Assembly: GCA_034696485.1 (NCBI GenBank) | Contig: JAQIWT010001263.1 | Span: forward strand, 1-11,614 | Direction: 5' to 3' | DNA length: 11,614 nt | Origin: Isohypsibius dastychi | Lineage: Eukaryota > Tardigrada > Eutardigrada > Parachela > Isohypsibiidae | Shown: piece after piece, positions 10,301 through 11,614 of the stretch | Layout of the letters: each line of letters starts with the position of its first letter | Position numbering within the stretch: position 1 is the first letter of the stretch | The notes under the pieces: generated by a model | Databases searched by the model: none | What the model saw: the letters and a program-made list of their open reading frames with translations, nothing else | Told to the model about the DNA's origin: nothing | Position numbers and translations under genes: made by a program

Positions 10301-11614
10301 AGTAATTAATGACTTGAATTGTGCACCTGGTCATAGAGCCTTCAACGTGTTTATGATTCAGGCATACCGAACCAACATGTTCGGCAGGAAATATCAGTGG
10401 ATAATATGGGGCGGCTACACAAAAGATTGGTGGCTCGAAGAGGCTGACACGAATTGCACCTCTGAACAGCTGATCACTGCTCTTAACGGTCATTTCAGTA
10501 CTGACATCCTGCCATTAAGTCTAGACAGCCAAAAAACCATTGCTCAACTCGTAAGTTGTACGTTACATCCTGAGACTATGAACTCGGAGCATCACTGTTC
10601 TTGCAGAGTCCAAGGGAATACGAGAACGAGTATAACAAACGGAAAGGCCATGATTACAGCAGGTTTCATGGATACACTTATGACGGAGTCTGGGCGATGG
10701 CCAAAGCAATCAGTATTGTCATACAAGAAGTAAGTACTTCAGTCTATTCAAAACAGCGCATGTATTTGAATGCCGCGTTTTGCTTGCAGTTACCACAAGA
10801 CACGAGCATCGAGATGTTCAGGTACAAGGACCCGTTCTGGTCTGAACGCTTTCTTTCTGCTCTCAACAACACCGAGTTCGTCGGCGTCACGGTGAGATCC
10901 CAAATGAAATCACTACAACCGAGTCCGAATGACGACAGAACTATCTGGTTCCAGGGCCCTGTGAAGTTCCATAACAACGAGAGAGTCGGCCGGATACTCA
11001 TTAATCAGTTCCAAGGTAAGGATAATTTTCACGAATTCAATTTTTCCGAGTCTAAAGGTCAAAAAAATTCCGTTGCGATTCGTACTGACGATGTCCCTGT
11101 GTTTTCGTTCCAGTGACCGACGCGGCCTCAAATTCCGTACGAGAAGAAATAATTGCACTGTATCACAACGACACGAGTTTAATGGATTTCAAAGTCGGTA
11201 CCGCACCCATCTTCTGGCATGGTGAACAAGCCCAATCGCATTACTTCGCGTTTGACGTAAATCTGATGATATTTTTCTGACAAACAGGCTCGCAAGCTCC
11301 TAGGGACAGAACGATAGAAGAGGAGCGATTGGTCCATTTGTCGACGACGACCTTCGTGACAATGTCTGGCCTCGCCCTCGCGGGCATTGCGCTGGCCATC
11401 TTCTTCCTTGTCGTCAACACCAAGTATCGCAATCACAAGTAAGATTCACTCAGTGGAATTCCTGCGAAACAGTATCTTACCTAAAAGTATGCAGATACAT
11501 CAAGATGTCCAGTCCATATTTGAACAACATCATCATTTGTGGGTGTATGTTGACATACCTCAGTGTCATTCTGCTCGGGATTGACACTGGAATCGTCCAT
11601 GAATACCAAATTCC
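1093..11614 (+). CDS. GABA-B-R2: GABA-B receptor subunit 2, spliced, 3' end outside window
   Basis: This is a class C G-protein-coupled receptor subunit. In known animals, subunit 2 forms an obligate heterodimer with GABA-binding subunit 1, brings it to the surface and activates Gi/o at synapses. Eleven exons read through GT-AG junctions: 1093-1356, 9535-9675, 9896-10063, 10125-10301, 10362-10550, 10607-10729, 10790-10891, 10955-11015, 11114-11221, 11288-11438 and 11495-11614. They give 534 complete codons. Order: signal peptide, Venus flytrap domain (about 34-440), linker, TM1 (466-487), loop 1 with YRNHKYIKMSSP, TM2 (506-524). Subunit 2 identity rests on SPREYENEYN, FHGYTYDG, YQWII, KMSSPYLNN and GPVKFHNNERVGRI. 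Two cysteines (89 and 118) match the conserved lobe 1 disulfide. There are six N-glycosylation sequons: NNT, NWT, NET, NCT, NNT and NDT. TM3-TM7 and the tail are missing only because the window ends. Confidence 0.93.
1357..3585. other. Intron 1, proximal part: nothing recognisable
   Basis: Open frames here are at most about 84 codons on either strand and show no family resemblance. A tRNA B-box-like GGTTCGATCC at 1491-1500 has no matching T-stem or A-box. A small hairpin, TCCCC-TTACG-GGGGA, lies at about 2955-2969. I see no terminal repeats or reverse transcriptase, transposase or integrase motifs. Confidence 0.5.
3586..4074 (+). other. Long stop-free stretch in intron 1, no recognised product
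   Basis: About 162 codons are open in this frame, but the frame begins at TTG. Its first ATG is only at about codon 123, so it is a poor candidate for an independent eukaryotic gene. The part 3660-4020 is richer in G+C than the surrounding intron. Within it, 3691-3789 is flanked by acceptor-like CTCCCAG and donor-like GTGAGT and is 33 codons long in phase 0, the phase of the neighbouring exons. The predicted residues do not resemble any GABA-B receptor segment. It could be a cassette exon, a decayed element or chance. Confidence 0.15.
4075..5223. other. Intron 1, middle part: no gene recognised
   Basis: The best open frame is 4279-4629 (+, 116 codons from an ATG). Other frames of 75-111 codons overlap it on both strands. 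None has recognisable domains or a credible splice-bounded structure. There is no repeat array and no RNA gene visible by eye. Confidence 0.45.
5224..5598 (-). other. Unrecognised antisense ORF inside intron 1
   Basis: Read from the ATG complementary to 5596-5598, this is 124 codons; the same frame stays open back to 5640 without another ATG. The product has one hydrophobic stretch (NFLINIVFLVSNLIAYFCSLYLV) that could span a membrane once, followed by a basic segment. I recognise no family. It lies antisense within the host intron, where nested genes do occur, but no flanking exon, promoter or poly(A) signal supports it. A 70-codon + frame overlaps its upstream end. Most likely it is a chance frame. 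Confidence 0.12.
5641..9534. other. Intron 1, distal part: no gene recognised
   Basis: All open frames are under about 95 codons and none resembles a known protein. From 7786 to 9516 not even modest frames are seen. An imperfect direct repeat of about 29 bases starts at 6835 and 6986 (TGATTTCTCGTT then a diverged half). A short hairpin, ATGAAG-TTCCG-CTTCAT, lies near 7116. The last bases form a T-rich tract and TTATTGCAG, the intron 1 acceptor. Confidence 0.45.
6835..7014. repeat. Imperfect direct repeat pair in intron 1
   Basis: The unit at 6835-6863 and the unit at 6986-7014 share TGATTTCTCGTT exactly, then TTG and ATCAC at matching offsets, with about five or six mismatches over 29 bases. 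The spacing is 151 bases. The second unit sits inside a GGCTGA...TCAGCC inverted pair. It may be a remnant of a local duplication or a chance match. Confidence 0.3.
9535..9675 (+). CDS. GABA-B-R2: Exon 2: flytrap lobe 1 (residues 89-135)
   Basis: The exon begins CDAALGIKAFLDML, aligning with the conserved CDxAxGxKAF segment after the first lobe 1 strand. It continues through RLMVFGSACTEVTGPTA, where the second conserved cysteine (118) lies and where subunit 1 would place its first GABA-contacting serine. Here that position is T or E, so the contact is absent. Acceptor TTATTGCAG and donor CAA/GTACGA are both phase 0. The exon is 47 codons exactly. Confidence 0.92.
9676..9895 (+). other. Intron 2 (220 nt), phase 0
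   Basis: The boundaries are GTACGA...TTCCTTCTAG. Removing it joins HLAQ to LSYADTH, rebuilding the family block in which Q-L-S-Y/F-A leads into the helix before the FPNLYRIVPS segment. The incoming frame meets a stop (TGA at 9721) inside the intron, so retention would truncate the protein early in lobe 1. Confidence 0.9.
9896..10063 (+). CDS. GABA-B-R2: Exon 3: flytrap lobe 1 and hinge (residues 136-191)
   Basis: The 56 codons run from LSYADTHSMYESRKFPNLYRIVPSES through the helix LELLRQFNWTWVATLNQ to NEPRYSL. RIVPSES aligns with the RTVPS motif at the lobe 1/2 boundary. NWT is a glycosylation sequon. Where subunit 1 has its second GABA-contacting serine (SYGS), this protein has SYAD, as expected for a non-binding subunit. 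The donor is CTG/GTCAGC, a weaker GT donor. Confidence 0.9.
10064..10124 (+). other. Intron 3 (61 nt), phase 0
   Basis: The boundaries are GTCAGC...TCACTTAG. The donor has C at +3, unlike the other introns. A branch-point-like CTTAAT lies about 24 bases from the acceptor. Splicing gives PRYSL-AHNNLL, matching the insect-type RYSLxHN block. Retention hits a TAA after 12 codons. Confidence 0.85.
10125..10301 (+). CDS. GABA-B-R2: Exon 4: flytrap lobe 2 (residues 192-250)
   Basis: The 59 codons start AHNNLL and include FKIIVQQTFTD, the helix LKEVVEALTKLRDNKARIILGSF and NETWARIVFCE. ARIILGSF matches the conserved (V/A)RIILGxF strand of lobe 2, and VFCE carries the lobe 2 cysteine. The DPC-type extra cysteine of vertebrate subunit 2 is replaced by FTD. 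NET is a sequon. The donor is GAA/GTAATT, phase 0. Confidence 0.92.
10302..10361 (+). other. Intron 4 (60 nt), phase 0, stop-free and in frame
   Basis: GTAATT...GATTCAG, exactly 20 codons with no stop, so the open frame runs straight through it. It is called an intron because removal gives VFCE-AYRTNMFGRKYQW, which matches the family VFCxAYxxxMYGxxYQW without a gap. The intron-encoded residues (VINDLNCAPG...) have no counterpart. Confidence 0.88.
10362..10550 (+). CDS. GABA-B-R2: Exon 5: flytrap lobe 2 core (residues 251-313)
   Basis: The 63 codons include AYRTNMFGRKYQWIIWGGYTKDWW, the conserved lobe 2 strand and loop. NCTSEQLITALNGHFSTDILPLS follows, with a cysteine likely paired with that of VFCE and an NCT sequon. 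The vertebrate PGWY is WGGY here; arthropod subunit 2 also departs from PGWY at this site. The exon ends QKTIAQL at donor CTC/GTAAGT, phase 0. Confidence 0.92.
10551..10606 (+). other. Intron 5 (56 nt), phase 0
   Basis: Consensus boundaries GTAAGT...TTCTTGCAG. Its length is not a multiple of three but it has no stop in the incoming frame. A retained copy would read on in a wrong frame through exon 6 to a TAA at 10731. Removal joins IAQL to SPREYENEYN, matching the TPQQYEREYN block of vertebrate subunit 2. Confidence 0.9.
10607..10729 (+). CDS. GABA-B-R2: Exon 6: flytrap hinge return (residues 314-354)
   Basis: The 41 codons run SPREYENEYNKRKGHDYSRFHGYTYDGVWAMAKA to ISIVIQE. SRFHGYTYDG is a clear subunit 2 signature; subunit 1 has a glutamate in place of the HG pair that contacts GABA. 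The helix after YDGVWA packs in lobe 1. The donor is GAA/GTAAGT, phase 0. Confidence 0.93.
10730..10789 (+). other. Intron 6 (60 nt), phase 0, stop-free and in frame
   Basis: GTAAGT...TGCTTGCAG are near-perfect consensus ends. The 20 codons inside contain no stop, so translation of the unspliced RNA continues into exon 7 in frame. Flanking residues SIVIQE and LPQDTSIEMF lie in a variable region, so homology alone proves excision less firmly than for introns 4 and 7. The strong splice sites decide it. Confidence 0.82.
10790..10891 (+). CDS. GABA-B-R2: Exon 7: flytrap C-terminal part (residues 355-388)
   Basis: The 34 codons include SIEMFRYKDPFWSERFLSALNNTEFVGVT. The helix before FxGVTG is conserved across GABA-B subunits, and NNT is a sequon. 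The exon ends exactly at the T of the GVTG motif, whose glycine comes from exon 8. The donor is ACG/GTGAGA, phase 0. Confidence 0.92.
10892..10954 (+). other. Intron 7 (63 nt), phase 0, stop-free and in frame
   Basis: GTGAGA...TGGTTCCAG, 21 codons without a stop. Excision joins FVGVT to GPVKFHNNERVGRI, restoring the family's F-x-G-V-T-G-x-V-x-F motif exactly. The intron-encoded segment (VRSQMKSLQP...) would split that motif and has no family counterpart. Confidence 0.9.
10955..11015 (+). CDS. GABA-B-R2: Exon 8: flytrap strand GPVKF to INQFQ (residues 389-408 and split 409)
   Basis: Sixty-one bases encode GPVKFHNNERVGRILINQFQ plus the first base of a valine codon. NNER and ILINQFQ match insect subunit 2. 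This is the smallest exon in the window. The donor AAG/GTAAGG leaves phase 1. Confidence 0.92.
11016..11113 (+). other. Intron 8 (98 nt), phase 1
   Basis: GTAAGG...TTTTCGTTCCAG with a good pyrimidine tract. All codons of the incoming frame are open inside the intron; the first stop in that frame is the TGA formed by the first three bases of exon 9 (11114-11116). Retention would therefore truncate the protein before TM1. Confidence 0.88.
11114..11221 (+). CDS. GABA-B-R2: Exon 9: end of flytrap domain (residues 409-444 and split 445)
   Basis: Residues run VTDAASNSVREEIIALYHNDTSLMDFKVGTAPIFWHG. This variable stretch corresponds to the EVKVGEYNAVADTLEI...IRFQG part of vertebrate subunit 2 and is slightly longer. 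NDT is the last sequon before the membrane. The glycine codon at 445 is split by a phase 1 intron, and G-S-Q-A-P-R-D-R-T continues in exon 10. Confidence 0.86.
11222..11287 (+). other. Intron 9 (66 nt), phase 1, with in-frame stop
   Basis: GTGAAC...GACAAACAG. Read without splicing, 18 further codons follow the glycine, then TGA at 11278-11280. The intron sits just between the flytrap domain and TM1. Excision gives WHG-SQAPRDRTI, matching the family GSxPPKDKTI linker. Confidence 0.88.
11288..11438 (+). CDS. GABA-B-R2: Exon 10: linker, TM1 and start of loop 1 (residues 445-494 and split 495)
   Basis: SQAPRDRTIEEERLVHLS is the linker that replaces the cysteine-rich domain of other class C receptors; GABA-B subunits lack that domain. 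TM1 is about TFVTMSGLALAGIALAIFFLVV (466-487). NTKYRNHK begins intracellular loop 1, as in insect NIKYRNQR. The donor CACAA/GTAAGA leaves phase 2. Confidence 0.92.
11439..11494 (+). other. Intron 10 (56 nt), phase 2
   Basis: GTAAGA...AGTATGCAG, joint shortest in the gene. The incoming frame stops at once (AAG TAA), so retention would end the protein after TM1. Excision rebuilds YRNHK-YIKMSSP. Confidence 0.9.
11495..11614 (+). CDS. GABA-B-R2: Exon 11 (partial): loop 1 end and TM2 (residues 495-534)
   Basis: YIKMSSPYLNN is the strongly conserved loop 1/TM2 entry of GABA-B subunit 2. TM2 is NIIICGCMLTYLSVILLGID (about 506-525). TGIVHEYQI starts the first extracellular loop. The exon runs off the window with two bases of an incomplete codon (CC), so its true end is unseen. 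Confidence 0.92.

Noticed and set aside
10388-10440. WGGY in place of vertebrate PGWY as an unusual loss of a key tryptophan
   Set aside because: Arthropod subunit 2 sequences, as I recall them, also lack PGWY here, and subunit 2 does not bind GABA, so it is probably ordinary lineage variation.
10200-10733. A 177-codon continuous ORF as a single exon
   Set aside because: It crosses introns 4 and 5 and ends in a wrong frame. Family alignment and GT-AG sites show exons 4, 5 and 6 instead.
10601-11116. A 171-codon continuous ORF as a single exon
   Set aside because: It reads through introns 6, 7 and 8. Removing them restores the conserved GVTG and INQFQ-V blocks, and the final stop lies across an intron/exon boundary.
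10913-11436. Minus-strand open frames of 63-85 codons opposite the receptor exons
   Set aside because: They are antisense shadows of well-supported coding exons and show no family resemblance.

Overview
The window is animal genomic DNA. It carries most of one spliced gene on the + strand: a metabotropic GABA receptor, GABA-B subunit 2 (the arthropod GABA-B-R2 type). The wording of conserved blocks is closer to insect GABA-B-R2, as I remember it, than to vertebrate GABBR2. Examples are QLSYADTH, NQNEPRYSLAHN, SRFHGYTYDG, GPVKFHNNERVGRILINQFQ and KYRNHKYIKMSSP. This suggests an arthropod. The very short introns (56-66 nt) and moderate AT content would suit a crustacean such as a copepod, but the species call is only a guess.

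Layout. Bases 1-1092 are 5' flank and probable 5' UTR. They hold one unrecognised 174-codon ORF, a strong orphan splice donor at 573, and three small upstream ORFs just before the start codon. Exon 1 (1093-1356) encodes the signal peptide and the start of the ligand-binding-like Venus flytrap domain. Intron 1 is very large (1357-9534, 8178 nt) and I find no convincing gene in it. Exons 2-11 are packed into the last 2.1 kb (9535-11614), separated by a 220-nt intron, a 98-nt intron and seven introns of 56-63 or 66 nt. The window ends inside exon 11, in the extracellular loop after TM2. TM3-TM7, the coiled-coil tail and the 3' UTR lie beyond it.

The reconstructed partial protein has 534 complete codons plus two bases: signal peptide (about 1-20), Venus flytrap domain (about 34-440), a short linker, TM1 (about 466-487), intracellular loop 1 and TM2 (about 506-524). 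In this family, subunit 2 pairs with GABA-binding subunit 1 and couples the dimer to Gi/o. Two GABA-contacting serines and the glutamate of subunit 1 are replaced here, as expected for a subunit 2.

The most interesting structure is in the micro-introns. Introns 4, 6 and 7 are 60, 60 and 63 nt, multiples of three, phase 0 and free of in-frame stops. Naive ORF reading therefore runs through them, and retention would insert 20, 20 or 21 residues into the flytrap domain. Introns 5 and 8 are also stop-free in the incoming frame. Intron 9 has a stop that, if the intron were retained, would end the protein just before TM1 and give a soluble ectodomain. I see no CRISPR, tRNA, rRNA or clear transposon, and no unknown multi-gene system.
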